Of a stretch of DNA of 36,685 bases, positions 29,459-36,685 are shown piece by piece. Numbering within the stretch: position 1 is the first letter of the stretch; each line of letters starts with the position of its first letter. This stretch comes from a virus, in the IMG/VR virus record IMGVR_UViG_3300006790_002367, positions 1 through 36,685 of that record; one strand, 5' to 3'. The notes under the pieces are model-generated. The model worked only from the letters and a program-made list of their open reading frames with translations. It was not told the DNA's origin and searched no databases. Both the position numbers and the translations under genes were made by a program.

Positions 29459-30092
29459 AGAGCTTAAGAAAAAGCTAGACCCCAAACACGTTGCAGCACG
29501 CAAGCAAGGCGGCGCACAGGTCTCATACATCGAGGGCTGGCATGCTATCGCCGAGGCCAACCGTATATTCGGCTTTGATGCCTGGATGCGCGAAACCGTC
29601 TTTCTAAATGTTGTAAGCGAGAGAGAACGTAAAATCGGCCAACAACAAAAAGAAGGTTGGGGCGTTACTTACATTGCCCGGGTGCGCATCACAGTTGGCG
29701 ATATTATCCGCGAGGGTGTAGGCGCTGGCCACGGTATTGATGTTGATCTAGGCCAAGCCCATGAGAGCGCCATCAAGGAAGCAGAGACCGATGCAATGAA
29801 GCGCGCCTTTATGACGTTTGGCAATCCCTTCGGCCTAGCCCTGTACGACAAGAGCCGCGAAAACGTGGGTGTTGATACGTACTTTCAAACCAGCGAACAG
29901 CGCGTTGAATGGATGAAGAAAGCCAAGGAAGCCATCGACAAGCTTGAAAGCCCCGAGGAAATCACAAAATGGATGGGTGAAAATGCGCATATCATTTCAG
30001 AACTCGGTGAAAAGCAACAGGACGCAATGAATAAGGTTGCGGTAGATCGCAAGACCGCCGTTAGCCAAGCCCCATTGGAGGCCGCAGAATGA
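29439..30092 (+). CDS. Rad52-type ssDNA annealing protein
   Basis: 217 residues. The N-terminal 140 residues (AARKQGGAQVSYIEGWHAIA, EANRIFGFDAWMRET, then QAHESAIKEAETDAMKRAFM, FGNPFGLALYDK) match the Rad52/Rad22 family used by phages for single-strand annealing. The C-terminal 70 residues are a charged helical tail, as in phage recombinases where it contacts SSB. It sits with Gp157-like, SSB and NinB-like genes, forming a recombination module. GGAGGCAAG ribosome site upstream. Confidence 0.88.
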   Translation: MNNKTIEELKKKLDPKHVAARKQGGAQVSYIEGWHAIAEANRIFGFDAWMRETVFLNVVSERERKIGQQQKEGWGVTYIARVRITVGDIIREGVGAGHGIDVDLGQAHESAIKEAETDAMKRAFMTFGNPFGLALYDKSRENVGVDTYFQTSEQRVEWMKKAKEAIDKLESPEEITKWMGENAHIISELGEKQQDAMNKVAVDRKTAVSQAPLEAAE

Positions 30093-30568
30093 AGCTAGTC
30101 GATACACTCAAACGCATACGCGAAATAGCTGAAACGCTACCAGACGATGACCCCGACAAGCTGGAAATGCTCAATACCGAAGCCGACTATGACGAGCTGA
30201 TGGAATGGGCATTAACCAAGCGCAACGAACATATGGCAATGGCCGAAGCAAACAAAAGCCTGTCCGATACCTACGCCAAGCGTAAAAAGTCATTCGAGAA
30301 CAAAGCAGACAGCATGAAAGATATTGTCCGCTGGATATTGAGTGAGGCGAAGGAAAGGAAATTCCAAGGCGCTGCCGGTACGGTGTCAATCGGGCAAAAA
30401 CCGCAGGGCGTGAAAATAACAGACGAGAGCAAGATTCCAGAACGGTTTTTCAAAACAGAGAGAACACTCATGAAAGCCGAACTAAACAAGGCCGTATTAG
30501 GCGGCGAAACAATCAAAGGTGCCATTAAAGACAATGGCGGCGAAACATTGATCATAAGGAGCAAGTAA
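30089..30568 (+). CDS. Siphovirus Gp157-like protein
   Basis: 159 residues. Coiled-coil N-terminal half (EHMAMAEANKSLSDTYAKRK) and a C-terminal part with VSIGQKPQGVKITDESKIPE and FFKTERTLMKAELNKAV, the Gp157 signature. Gp157 proteins accompany phage recombinases; streptococcal members were linked to phage resistance. It is coupled to the Rad52-type gene by a 4-base overlap. The biochemical role is not established. Confidence 0.75.
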   Translation: MKLVDTLKRIREIAETLPDDDPDKLEMLNTEADYDELMEWALTKRNEHMAMAEANKSLSDTYAKRKKSFENKADSMKDIVRWILSEAKERKFQGAAGTVSIGQKPQGVKITDESKIPERFFKTERTLMKAELNKAVLGGETIKGAIKDNGGETLIIRSK

Positions 30569-30569
30569 A

Positions 30570-31454
30570 ATGAAGGCAAAAACAATAAACAAGGTTTTAA
30601 GTAAAAAATTATCAGATTGGTTATCAAATATTGACGACATTAGCCTGATTAAAAAGATTGAAGATGACGCTATCATAACTGGCGGCAGCATCGCCTCAAT
30701 GTTGCTTAACGAAGATGTTAATGACTATGACGTTTATTTTAAGACAGAGGAAACAGCGCTTGCCGTAGCAAAATATTATGTTTCCAAGTTTAATGACGCA
30801 AATCGAGATTCAAAGGCTTCGATTAAGCATGAAGAAGGCCGTATTAAAATCCATATTCAATCAAATGGCGTGGCAACCGAGGACGGTGGAGAGGATATAC
30901 TTGAGACTTCATTTGATGATGCTGTTGAGGCGCTGAGCCAAGCCGATGATTGCCCTGTTCCTGTAATTGAAGAAAAGCCAAAATATAGAGTTGTTTTTCT
31001 TTCATCAAACGCCATAACGCTATCCAACGACATACAGATTGTAATTCGCTTCTATGGTGAGCCATCAGAAATACATAAAAATTATGACTTCGCACATTGC
31101 ACTAACTACTGGACAAAGAGCGGCGGGGTAATCCTAAACCAAGATGCGCTAGAGGCTCTATTAACAAAAGAGCTTGTGTATATGGGTTCAAAATATCCTC
31201 TTTGTTCGATCATAAGAACAAGAAAATTCATCAAGCGCGGCTATCAAATAAACGCTGGCCAGTACCTGAAAATGTGCTTTCAGCTTAATGACTTGGATTT
31301 AAACAACATTGAGGTTCTAGAGGATCAGCTTGTTGGCGTGGATAGCGCATATTTCATGATGCTTATCAACGGTATCAAGAAAAAGACCGAGAATGACCCA
31401 AGCTTCAAAGTTTCAACCCCCTACATCGTTTCAATAATAGACAAAATTTTCTAA
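30570..31454 (+). CDS. Nucleotidyltransferase-like phage protein
   Basis: 294 residues. [12 protein letters not shown] (38-40 GGS) followed by NDYDVYF (Asp52, Asp54) is the Pol-beta-superfamily hG[GS]...DhD pattern. The C-terminal half has a conserved block, [10 protein letters not shown], then [20 protein letters not shown] and [13 protein letters not shown], that I associate with a family of phage and T4-like proteins of unknown substrate. A third carboxylate is not obvious. An acidic linker lies at about 100-135. It sits within the recombination module, one base after the Gp157-like gene. Substrate (tRNA, nucleotide or protein) unknown. Confidence 0.62.
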   Translation: MKAKTINKVLSKKLSDWLSNIDDISLIKKIEDDAIITGGSIASMLLNEDVNDYDVYFKTEETALAVAKYYVSKFNDANRDSKASIKHEEGRIKIHIQSNGVATEDGGEDILETSFDDAVEALSQADDCPVPVIEEKPKYRVVFLSSNAITLSNDIQIVIRFYGEPSEIHKNYDFAHCTNYWTKSGGVILNQDALEALLTKELVYMGSKYPLCSIIRTRKFIKRGYQINAGQYLKMCFQLNDLDLNNIEVLEDQLVGVDSAYFMMLINGIKKKTENDPSFKVSTPYIVSIIDKIF

Positions 31455-31465
31455 AGGAGAAAAAA

Positions 31466-31927
31466 ATGGCTGGATCAGTAAACAAAGTAATTTTAATCGG
31501 AGGCTTGGGGAAAGACCCTGAAATCCGCACAATGCAGACAGGCAAGAAGGTTGCCAACCTATCCCTTGCAACGTCCGAAACATGGAAAGACAAACAGACA
31601 GGCGAACGCAAGGAAAAGACCGAATGGCACCGCGTTATAATTTTCAACGAAGGACTTGTAACCATTGCCGAGCAATATCTAAAGAAAGGCTCCAAAATAT
31701 ACATTGAAGGCCAGCTTGAAACCCGAAAATGGACAGACCAATCAGGAACAGAGAAGTTTACCACCGAGGTAGTACTGCGCCCGTTCAGGGGTGAGTTGAA
31801 CATGCTGGATACGCGGGGCGGTGATGCCTTTGCAGACCACAATCAAGAAACCTCCATAGCTCGCGCTCAAACCTCCACAGCTAGCTCTGTAGGTATTGAC
31901 GAAATGGAAGACGAGATCCCGTTCTAA
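31466..31927 (+). CDS. ssb: Single-stranded DNA-binding protein
   Basis: 153 residues with the complete bacterial OB fold: [51 protein letters not shown], then a disordered linker and the acidic tip DEMEDEIPF used to recruit repair and replication proteins. The style ([20 protein letters not shown]) is that of alphaproteobacterial SSBs. AAGGAG precedes the ATG. It works with the annealing protein and helicase. Confidence 0.96.
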   Translation: MAGSVNKVILIGGLGKDPEIRTMQTGKKVANLSLATSETWKDKQTGERKEKTEWHRVIIFNEGLVTIAEQYLKKGSKIYIEGQLETRKWTDQSGTEKFTTEVVLRPFRGELNMLDTRGGDAFADHNQETSIARAQTSTASSVGIDEMEDEIPF

Positions 31928-32259
31928 TGCTGATGTTCCCCAAGCAATCAACCTTACAGGATAAGAAACACATTACGTGGATCAAAACCCTGCCCTGTAT
32001 TCTAACAGGAACTAACGAGGTTGAGTGTTGCCACATACGCGAAGGTGAAAACGCAGGCTTGGGGAGAAAGCCATCCGATGAAATGACTGTGCCTATGCAT
32101 TATTTGCTTCACAAGGCGCAACACGCGGCAGGAAGTGAGTCCAAGTTCTACGCCGCGCACGGTTATTCATTGAAGGAGGTAAAGCAGCTTGCCAGAGATT
32201 TATACGCAGTAAGCGGCAACACCGATAAAGCACTAGAGATAATAGCGAGGTTCAGATGA
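31927..32259 (+). CDS. HNH-type (Ref/DUF968-like) protein
   Basis: 110 residues. The pattern LPCILTG..NEVECCHIR, a glycine-rich GLGRKPSDEMTVPMHYLLHKAQHA and a helical end resemble small HNH/Ref-like phage proteins: H in CCHIR, H in LLHKAQH. The second zinc Cys pair of standard HNH enzymes is missing. TAATG overlap with ssb shows coupling. A nuclease processing recombination substrates is likely. Confidence 0.62.
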   Translation: MLMFPKQSTLQDKKHITWIKTLPCILTGTNEVECCHIREGENAGLGRKPSDEMTVPMHYLLHKAQHAAGSESKFYAAHGYSLKEVKQLARDLYAVSGNTDKALEIIARFR

Positions 32260-32648
32260 TCTACCAACTATCCAGAGAGAAGCCATACGTATTCAATAAC
32301 CTGTTACGGGATCTGGCCAACCTACCGAACAAGCCTATGACGGTTGAAATCAAAGATCGGAAAATCACCCGTTCAGTCATGCAAAACGCTTTGATGTGGA
32401 AGTGGTACACAGTTCTAGGGGATCACTTCGGATACACCAAGGATGAAATGCACGAGGAACTGGCCACGCGCTTTCTGGGTATCGTTGAAAGAAAGACCAT
32501 AGGCGGTAGGCTATTAATCGAACCCCGCTCTACTGCAAGCCTGAACACCAAGGAAATGACCGAGTATTTAGACAAGATTCACGCGCTGGCATTAAATCAG
32601 GAAATCAAACTTCCCCAGCCGGATTATTACGGATTAACAGGAGAATAA
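32256..32648 (+). CDS. ninB: NinB-like recombination protein
   Basis: 130 residues. The segment NKPMTVEIKDRKITRSVMQN followed by WKWYTVLGDHFGYTKDEMHE and SLNTKEMTEYLDKIHALA follows the NinB/lambda Orf layout (short beta start, Q-N-x-x-W/M helix, then a helical domain). Orf loads recombinases at SSB-coated DNA, matching the neighbours SSB and Rad52-like protein. ATGA overlap with the HNH-like gene. Confidence 0.66.
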   Translation: MIYQLSREKPYVFNNLLRDLANLPNKPMTVEIKDRKITRSVMQNALMWKWYTVLGDHFGYTKDEMHEELATRFLGIVERKTIGGRLLIEPRSTASLNTKEMTEYLDKIHALALNQEIKLPQPDYYGLTGE

Positions 32649-32649
32649 T

Positions 32650-32823
32650 ATGAGAAACGAATTTGCATACGGCCTGATAGCAGGAGCCATGATGATGATG
32701 TTAGCCCTCTCAATGCAGAGCAAACAGATCACCCATAACGTCAATTTGACATTGGAAAAACCGATTGAAGCACGGCTTAAAATGGAAGCAGTAAATTGCT
32801 TAACCCAGATATGCGAAGACTGA
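32650..32823 (+). CDS. 57-residue protein with N-terminal hydrophobic segment
   Basis: An open frame following NinB by one base. Residues about 5-22 (FAYGLIAGAMMMMLALSM) are hydrophobic and Met-rich, followed by a hydrophilic beta/helix part and two Cys near the end (AVNCLTQICED). It could be exported or inner-membrane anchored. Ribosome site GGAGAAT is close to the ATG. Confidence 0.5.
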   Translation: MRNEFAYGLIAGAMMMMLALSMQSKQITHNVNLTLEKPIEARLKMEAVNCLTQICED

Positions 32824-32867
32824 GAAAGCCCGAAGAGATTAACGATTAACGATTTGGAGAGATTGAT

Positions 32868-32981
32868 ATGATTGAAATGTTCACTGCCTTAGCAATGCTT
32901 CTGGGCGCAATAGCTTGGCCAGCCTGCATAGTGGCTGTCTGCATTATGATAAAGAAAGAAATGGAGAAAAACCAACCATGA
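32868..32981 (+). CDS. 37-residue single-TM protein
   Basis: An open frame with GGAGAGATTGAT before the ATG at 32868. One membrane segment (LAMLLGAIAWPACIVAVCIM) and a basic end (IKKEMEKNQP). Its TGA overlaps the start of the next gene. Confidence 0.5.
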   Translation: MIEMFTALAMLLGAIAWPACIVAVCIMIKKEMEKNQP

Positions 32982-33424
32982 CCCCCACCCGAGAACAAAT
33001 ACGCGCGCTATGTGATGCGGCTACGGATGGGGAGTGGCACGTTGTCGGCCTTCCTTGGAATAATGGGCTACCGTATATTATCGCCGGACATTATGACCCG
33101 CACGTTGGCAAAGCAATCATTGACTTGCTGGATCAGGACGAATTTAGCGGTGAGGATGATGAAGATATTGAACGCCAAATGGCTCAATTTGAAGCAGAGC
33201 AACACGCCAACGCCCGTTTCATAGCAGCATCCCGCGCCATAATCCCGCACCTCCTTGATGAAGTGGAGCGGCTGGAAAAGGCTTTGGAGGAATATTCTAA
33301 ACCTGAAAATTGGACTGTTACAGATGAGGGCATGAATCGTATATGGCTTGAGCCCGATAGTGCAACACCCGAAGCATACCATGGCTACGAGTTAGCCCAA
33401 CAAGCACTAGGAGAGAAAACATGA
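32978..33424 (+). CDS. Ea22-like accessory protein
   Basis: 148 residues from the ATG at 32978 (ATGA coupling). A longer frame to 32915 crosses the preceding gene. The block NARFIAASRAIIPHLLDEVE followed by a coiled coil is the common Ead/Ea22-like pattern. These small phage proteins are expressed early and are often dispensable; molecular function unknown. N-terminal half has a Trp/Gly-rich domain (DGEWHVVGLPWNNG). Confidence 0.65.
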   Translation: MTPTREQIRALCDAATDGEWHVVGLPWNNGLPYIIAGHYDPHVGKAIIDLLDQDEFSGEDDEDIERQMAQFEAEQHANARFIAASRAIIPHLLDEVERLEKALEEYSKPENWTVTDEGMNRIWLEPDSATPEAYHGYELAQQALGEKT

Positions 33425-33729
33425 GTGATGAAATGCCGAAAGAGATATGGCTAAATAAGTCAATTATTACCGATGAATATCTTAACGATATAGTTGAAGT
33501 TGGCGATATCAAATATACCCGATCCGACCAAACCGCCGAAATGCAAGCGGCTATTGTGGAGTTGAGGGAAAGAACCATTGAATTATCCGCAAATGTTCAG
33601 GTCTTGACGAACATAATTAATGAGCCAGATGGCGGCACTGCTTTGCAGAAGCTATTCCTTCTACGTGTAGCAAAAGACACAGTGGACGAAGCCGACCAAG
33701 CCATAGCAAATACAGAGAAGTGGGTGTGA
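33421..33729 (+). CDS. Small hypothetical phage protein
   Basis: 102 residues, coupled to the preceding gene by ATGA and to the next by TGATG. MSDEMPKEIW and YTRSDQTAEMQ recall the protein at 1500-1751. The rest is a coiled coil (IVELRERTIELSANVQVLTN). Function unknown. Confidence 0.6.
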   Translation: MSDEMPKEIWLNKSIITDEYLNDIVEVGDIKYTRSDQTAEMQAAIVELRERTIELSANVQVLTNIINEPDGGTALQKLFLLRVAKDTVDEADQAIANTEKWV

Positions 33730-34322
33730 TGAAGGTATTAATAGCTTGTGAATATTCTGGTGCTGTTCGGGATGCGTTTATTGCGCGCGGAATTTGGGCA
33801 ATATCTTGCGATTTACTTCCAACCGACAGACCGGGACCGCATTACCAAGGCGATATACGCGACATTATAAATGATGGTTGGGATTTAATGATTGCACACC
33901 CACCTTGTACATATTTAACCAATGCTGGTGTGTGCCATTTGCACAAAGACTTAGGCAGGTGGGATAAAATGCGTGACGGCGCGGAGTTTTTTAAAATGCT
34001 ACTTGATGCGCCCATTGCAAAAAAATGTATTGAAAATCCTATTATGCATAAATACGCGGTTGAGATTATAGGCCGCAGACAAGATCAAGTTGTGCAGCCT
34101 TGGATGTTTGGACACACAGAACAAAAAGCGACTTGTTTATGGTTGCAAGGATTACCAAAGTTAATGCCAACAAATAATGTAAAAGACGAAATGATGTTAT
34201 TACCGGCAAATCAAAGGCAAAGATTGCATTATTTACCACCTTCAAAAAATCGGTGGAAATTAAGATCAACAACTTACAAAGGAATTGCCGAAGCAATGGC
34301 AGAACAATGGAGCGCCCAATGA
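33729..34322 (+). CDS. Cytosine-methyltransferase-like protein
   Basis: 197 residues from the ATG at 33729. KVLIACEYSGAVRDAFIARG is motif I of a SAM-binding fold, DLMIAHPPCTYLTNAG holds the PPC of motif IV (Cys60), and CIENPIMHKYA corresponds to the ENV motif. It is shorter than usual C5 DNA methyltransferases (over 300 residues), and the target-recognition region is reduced to PWMFGHTEQKATCLWL. This form is widespread in phages. It could modify phage DNA to escape restriction, or act on another substrate. Confidence 0.68.
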   Translation: MKVLIACEYSGAVRDAFIARGIWAISCDLLPTDRPGPHYQGDIRDIINDGWDLMIAHPPCTYLTNAGVCHLHKDLGRWDKMRDGAEFFKMLLDAPIAKKCIENPIMHKYAVEIIGRRQDQVVQPWMFGHTEQKATCLWLQGLPKLMPTNNVKDEMMLLPANQRQRLHYLPPSKNRWKLRSTTYKGIAEAMAEQWSAQ

Positions 34323-34705
34323 ACACCAAATACAGACAAGACGCGAGCATTGCAGCTATGGCGGGGATTTTATCAAGCCTTGCGCCCGACCAAAAGATTA
34401 CACCTGAGCAGTTATCATGTGAAGCACACGATTACGCCGAAGCCATGCTTGCCGAGGAAATCAAGCGGCATGGGGAGGAAGCGGAGTTGCAAAAACAGTA
34501 TGACGAAGATTTGCTAAAGCTTAAGGCTGCTATGGATAAAGACTGGATCACATGGAACGGCGGGGAATGCCCTGTTAGCCCTGATACGGTTGTGGAGGTG
34601 GAGTTGCGGAATGGTGTTTTTCGCAAACGCGTGGCGAAGTCTTTCCATTGGCATCACGCAAAAAAAGGCGACGACGTCATCCGTTACCGCGTTGTGGAGG
34701 GGTGA
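34319..34705 (+). CDS. Ea22-type hypothetical protein
   Basis: 128 residues from the ATG at 34319 (ATGA with the methyltransferase-like gene). Helical acidic N-terminus (ITPEQLSCEAHDYAEAMLAE) and a basic beta end (VEVELRNGVFRKRVAKSFHW). No assigned function. Confidence 0.6.
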   Translation: MNTKYRQDASIAAMAGILSSLAPDQKITPEQLSCEAHDYAEAMLAEEIKRHGEEAELQKQYDEDLLKLKAAMDKDWITWNGGECPVSPDTVVEVELRNGVFRKRVAKSFHWHHAKKGDDVIRYRVVEG

Positions 34706-34706
34706 T

Positions 34707-34820
34707 ATGGGACATAATTGCATATTACACGGGCACAAATGGTGCTGGCCTAATACATACACTGAAGTCGTAAAATGCGAGAAATGTGGAGAAATATTGA
34801 AAGGAATAACCCCAAAATGA
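34707..34820 (+). CDS. 37-residue zinc-ribbon-like protein
   Basis: An open frame with GGAGGGGTGAT before the ATG at 34707. HNCILHGHKWCW and VKCEKCGEILKG give Cys/His pairs that could bind one zinc ion. Its stop overlaps the next ATG. Common as a small phage accessory protein; no known role. Confidence 0.58.
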   Translation: MGHNCILHGHKWCWPNTYTEVVKCEKCGEILKGITPK

Positions 34821-35104
34821 CTAACACAAAACAAGCGATTGATTACATGGTTTCGTACGGATTAGAAGCCCAAGAAAGCACTAGCGGTAAATCCTCAATG
34901 GAAATAGCCCTGATTGAACTGACCATACGTGATGCCCTCAAGACCCAAGAGAAGCTTGAGAACGGGGAAGTTGTGATGGTGCCTAGGCTGGCTACGTGCG
35001 AAATGCTTAATTGCCTGTTAAGAGGAACAGCATCGCCCGATAAGCTAGACATGGCGGCGAACTATCAAGCAATGATATCAGCACAGGAGAACGATGATGA
35101 ATAA
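34817..35104 (+). CDS. Hypothetical protein
   Basis: 95 residues from the ATG at 34817. Helical, with KQAIDYMVSYGLEAQESTSG and LATCEMLNCLLRGTASPDKL. The end overlaps the DUF551-type gene by 11 bases. No family recognised. Confidence 0.58.
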   Translation: MTNTKQAIDYMVSYGLEAQESTSGKSSMEIALIELTIRDALKTQEKLENGEVVMVPRLATCEMLNCLLRGTASPDKLDMAANYQAMISAQENDDE

Positions 35105-35471
35105 AGCACAAAAGGCAGCGCAGATATTAATAGATCATCAAGCATGGCGTTTGGGCGGTGATGGTGAGCCTACAAACCCGCAAGTATTAACCAGTGCAAT
35201 TAACCACGCTATAGAAGCCCTGCAATCAATGCAATGGCAACCAATTGAGACTGCGCCTAGCGATGGGACTGAAATTATTATCACCAATGGTTTTGAGGTT
35301 TACACAGGTAAATATAGAAAATCGCATATTACAAATTACCAACCTTATTTCTGTAAATCATGTGATGGATATGAACTAAATGATGGTCACGATTACCAAC
35401 ATATTCCCATTTATATGTATAACCCGACCCACTTCATGCCCCTCCCCACCCCACCAGAAGGAGCGGAATAG
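35094..35471 (+). CDS. DUF551-type protein
   Basis: 125 residues. WQPIETAPSDGTEIIITNG with a C-terminal PTHFMPLPTPP is the DUF551 signature, seen in many temperate phages near accessory genes. A CKSCDGYELN Cys pair lies between. Function of the family is unknown. ACGATG start is overlapped with the previous gene. Confidence 0.78.
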   Translation: MMNKAQKAAQILIDHQAWRLGGDGEPTNPQVLTSAINHAIEALQSMQWQPIETAPSDGTEIIITNGFEVYTGKYRKSHITNYQPYFCKSCDGYELNDGHDYQHIPIYMYNPTHFMPLPTPPEGAE

Positions 35472-35795
35472 ATGTTAGATGAATTTGAAGTTGCCGAGCG
35501 CCTTGATTTGCCGGATGGTCTAACAGACTTGCAGATCAAGCGCAGAGTGCGGGGAATAATTGAAGAAGTTGGAATAACGCCCTTTAAATTTGACCGCAAA
35601 ACGTGGTTAATACCAGAAGGACACATTGAATTTATAAAGGCCGAACTATGCCCCTTAAAGTCGAAAAGCGCAAATTCAAAGACGGTAGCGAGTCAAAAAC
35701 ATACTGGGTTCGCGGCACAATCGCGGGAAACGAGGTATTCAGAAGCACTAAAACTTCTAAACTCGCAGCCGCCAGAAAATTCGCGGACGAATTAG
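35472..35795 (+). CDS. Excisionase-like HTH protein
   Basis: 107 residues. The first 60 residues (EFEVAERLDLPDGLTDLQIK, VRGIIEEVGITPFKFDRKTW, LIPEGHIEFIKAEL) have the layout of small winged-helix DNA-binding proteins such as Xis/AlpA. The last 50 residues overlap the integrase in another frame by 148 bases and are low-complexity, so the functional part is probably only the N-terminus. Next to integrase, as expected for a directionality factor. Confidence 0.6.
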   Translation: MLDEFEVAERLDLPDGLTDLQIKRRVRGIIEEVGITPFKFDRKTWLIPEGHIEFIKAELCPLKSKSANSKTVASQKHTGFAAQSRETRYSEALKLLNSQPPENSRTN

Positions 35796-36685
35796 TAAAA
35801 GAAGCCGAGCAAGCGCGGATAGAAAGCAATGAAAAGCTATTTGTTGAAGCGGCAGTGCAGTACATTTTAAACGGTGGTGAGCGCCGATACCTTGAAAGAA
35901 TAATGAATTTTATGAGTACAACTTTGCTTAATGATATAAATCAGGAGTATTTAGAGCGGGTATCCAAGCAGATGTTCCCCAATCATGCTAATTCGACCAT
36001 CAAGCGTCAATTCTGGACACCTGTATGCTCTGTAATGAACTTTGCGGCCGAGCGTGAATGGTGCCCGCTTAAGAGGTTCCGCAAGCCCAAGGTAAAAGAA
36101 ACAGTAATCAAGTGGGCAGAGACAGACTGGTATGAAGCCCTTTGGAAGCATTGCAGTGATAACCTCTACCGCACCACTGCCTTTCTGGGCTGGACTGGAT
36201 GCCGTGTATCCGAAACGATCAACCTGACATGGGATAACGTATCTCTAAGCGGCCAGTGGGCTTACATCGAGAAAACAAAGAACGGTGAGTCCCGTACAGT
36301 ACATCTTCCTGAAATTGTCATTGAAGCTTTGGAGACGGTTCCAGAGAACGAGCGCCACGGCAAGGTGTTTAAATACGAACACGGCAACTCGGTAAACAAG
36401 GGTATTGAACGCGCCGTTAAGATTGTAAACAGGCACCGCAAAGAGGAAGGTTTACAGCCTATCCCCTACCTTTCATCACATAAGATTGGCTCTCATTCAT
36501 ACGCTACCAGAATGATGCGTGACGGGGGCTTGGATATTAAGGGTTTGACCGATACAGGACGCTGGAAAGACATTAGAATGGCGGCGCGATATTCACACAC
36601 AAGTAAAACGACCGCCAGTCAAAAAAGTGACTTGCTTCCTAAAGTAGAACGTGCAAAAATCGTGCATAAGAGGATAAAACATTGA
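35648..36685 (+). CDS. int: Tyrosine integrase
   Basis: 345 residues. N-terminal arm-binding strands (VEKRKFKDGSESKTYWVRGT), SAM-like core-binding helices (to about 150), catalytic domain: Arg186 in GCRVSET, Lys211 in EKTKNGES, HKIGSHSYATRMM (His278/His283), Tyr315 in MAARYSH. The related phage pattern in box II is H-x-x-G-R-H, but here the residue before the second His is Ser282 (TCT), so the second catalytic Arg is missing at its usual place. Otherwise the protein is full length. It should recombine attP and attB; attachment sites are not visible in this window. Confidence 0.92.
   Translation: MPLKVEKRKFKDGSESKTYWVRGTIAGNEVFRSTKTSKLAAARKFADELVKEAEQARIESNEKLFVEAAVQYILNGGERRYLERIMNFMSTTLLNDINQEYLERVSKQMFPNHANSTIKRQFWTPVCSVMNFAAEREWCPLKRFRKPKVKETVIKWAETDWYEALWKHCSDNLYRTTAFLGWTGCRVSETINLTWDNVSLSGQWAYIEKTKNGESRTVHLPEIVIEALETVPENERHGKVFKYEHGNSVNKGIERAVKIVNRHRKEEGLQPIPYLSSHKIGSHSYATRMMRDGGLDIKGLTDTGRWKDIRMAARYSHTSKTTASQKSDLLPKVERAKIVHKRIKH

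Noticed and set aside
31405-31842. 145-residue minus-strand frame
   Set aside because: Antisense of ssb and the end of the nucleotidyltransferase-like gene; both sense genes have clear family motifs.
1-36685. attL/attR or direct repeats at the window ends, CRISPR arrays and insertion sequences
   Set aside because: The window begins and ends on gene boundaries and I found no matching terminal repeat, no spaced repeat array and no transposase.

Overview
The window reads as a nearly complete temperate phage or prophage of about 36.7 kb with a P22-type (short-tailed, podovirus) virion. The host is most likely an alphaproteobacterium: the single-stranded-DNA-binding protein has the alphaproteobacterial sequence style, and base composition is moderate with AT-rich replication and regulatory segments. 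The window starts exactly at a start codon and ends exactly at the integrase stop codon, so attachment sites, if present, lie outside it. I cannot name a genus.

Layout. (1) 1-1751, plus strand: small accessory genes flanking an unusual 250-base gene-free block that folds into several strong stems and may be a structured RNA. (2) 1783-21469, minus strand, read right to left: the late operon. In transcription order it encodes a small beta-type protein, a small basic protein, small and large terminase, P22-type portal, scaffold, coat, a decoration-like protein, a small head protein, gp4-like and gp10-like head-completion proteins, a needle-position protein, three ejection-type proteins, a tail fibre, a DUF4376 fibre protein, membrane proteins including a holin candidate, an M15 endolysin, overlapping spanins, a 47-residue Cys-pair protein and an SGNH-esterase tailspike. 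(3) 21627-21717: a candidate late promoter followed at once by a terminator, just beyond a DNA-binding-type gene, the arrangement expected for Q-type antitermination. (4) 21718-26378, minus strand: the early leftward operon with Cro-like protein, VRR-NUC nuclease, hypothetical genes, initiator, DnaB-like helicase, LexA-like winged helix and the late regulator candidate. (5) 26385-28206: the lysogeny control region, with a short repressor, two lipoprotein genes behind it, and a small opposing gene cluster. (6) 28232-36685, plus strand: the rightward early operon, with tiny coupled genes, a Rad52-type annealing protein, Gp157-like protein, a nucleotidyltransferase-like protein, SSB, HNH-like and NinB-like proteins, several Ea22/DUF551-type small genes, a cytosine-methyltransferase-like protein, an excisionase candidate and a tyrosine integrase.

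How it works together (inference). The repressor should bind palindromes GACA-N3-TGTC. Two of these sit inside the 17-base spacers of near-identical promoters, one firing left into cro/replication and one firing right into recombination. The leftward transcript would begin exactly on the ATG of the cro-like gene (leaderless). After replication starts, the regulator encoded at 21718-22185 would let polymerase pass the 21627-21664 terminator into the late operon. Within that operon four further intrinsic terminators sit directly in front of scaffold, coat, decoration and tail-fibre genes, three of them as copies of one terminator-plus-ribosome-site module.

Most worth a second look: the structured intergenic RNA candidate (637-915), the twin operator-in-spacer promoters with the leaderless gene, the repeated terminator/ribosome-site module, the lipoprotein pair cotranscribed with the repressor, and an integrase that lacks the usual second catalytic arginine.
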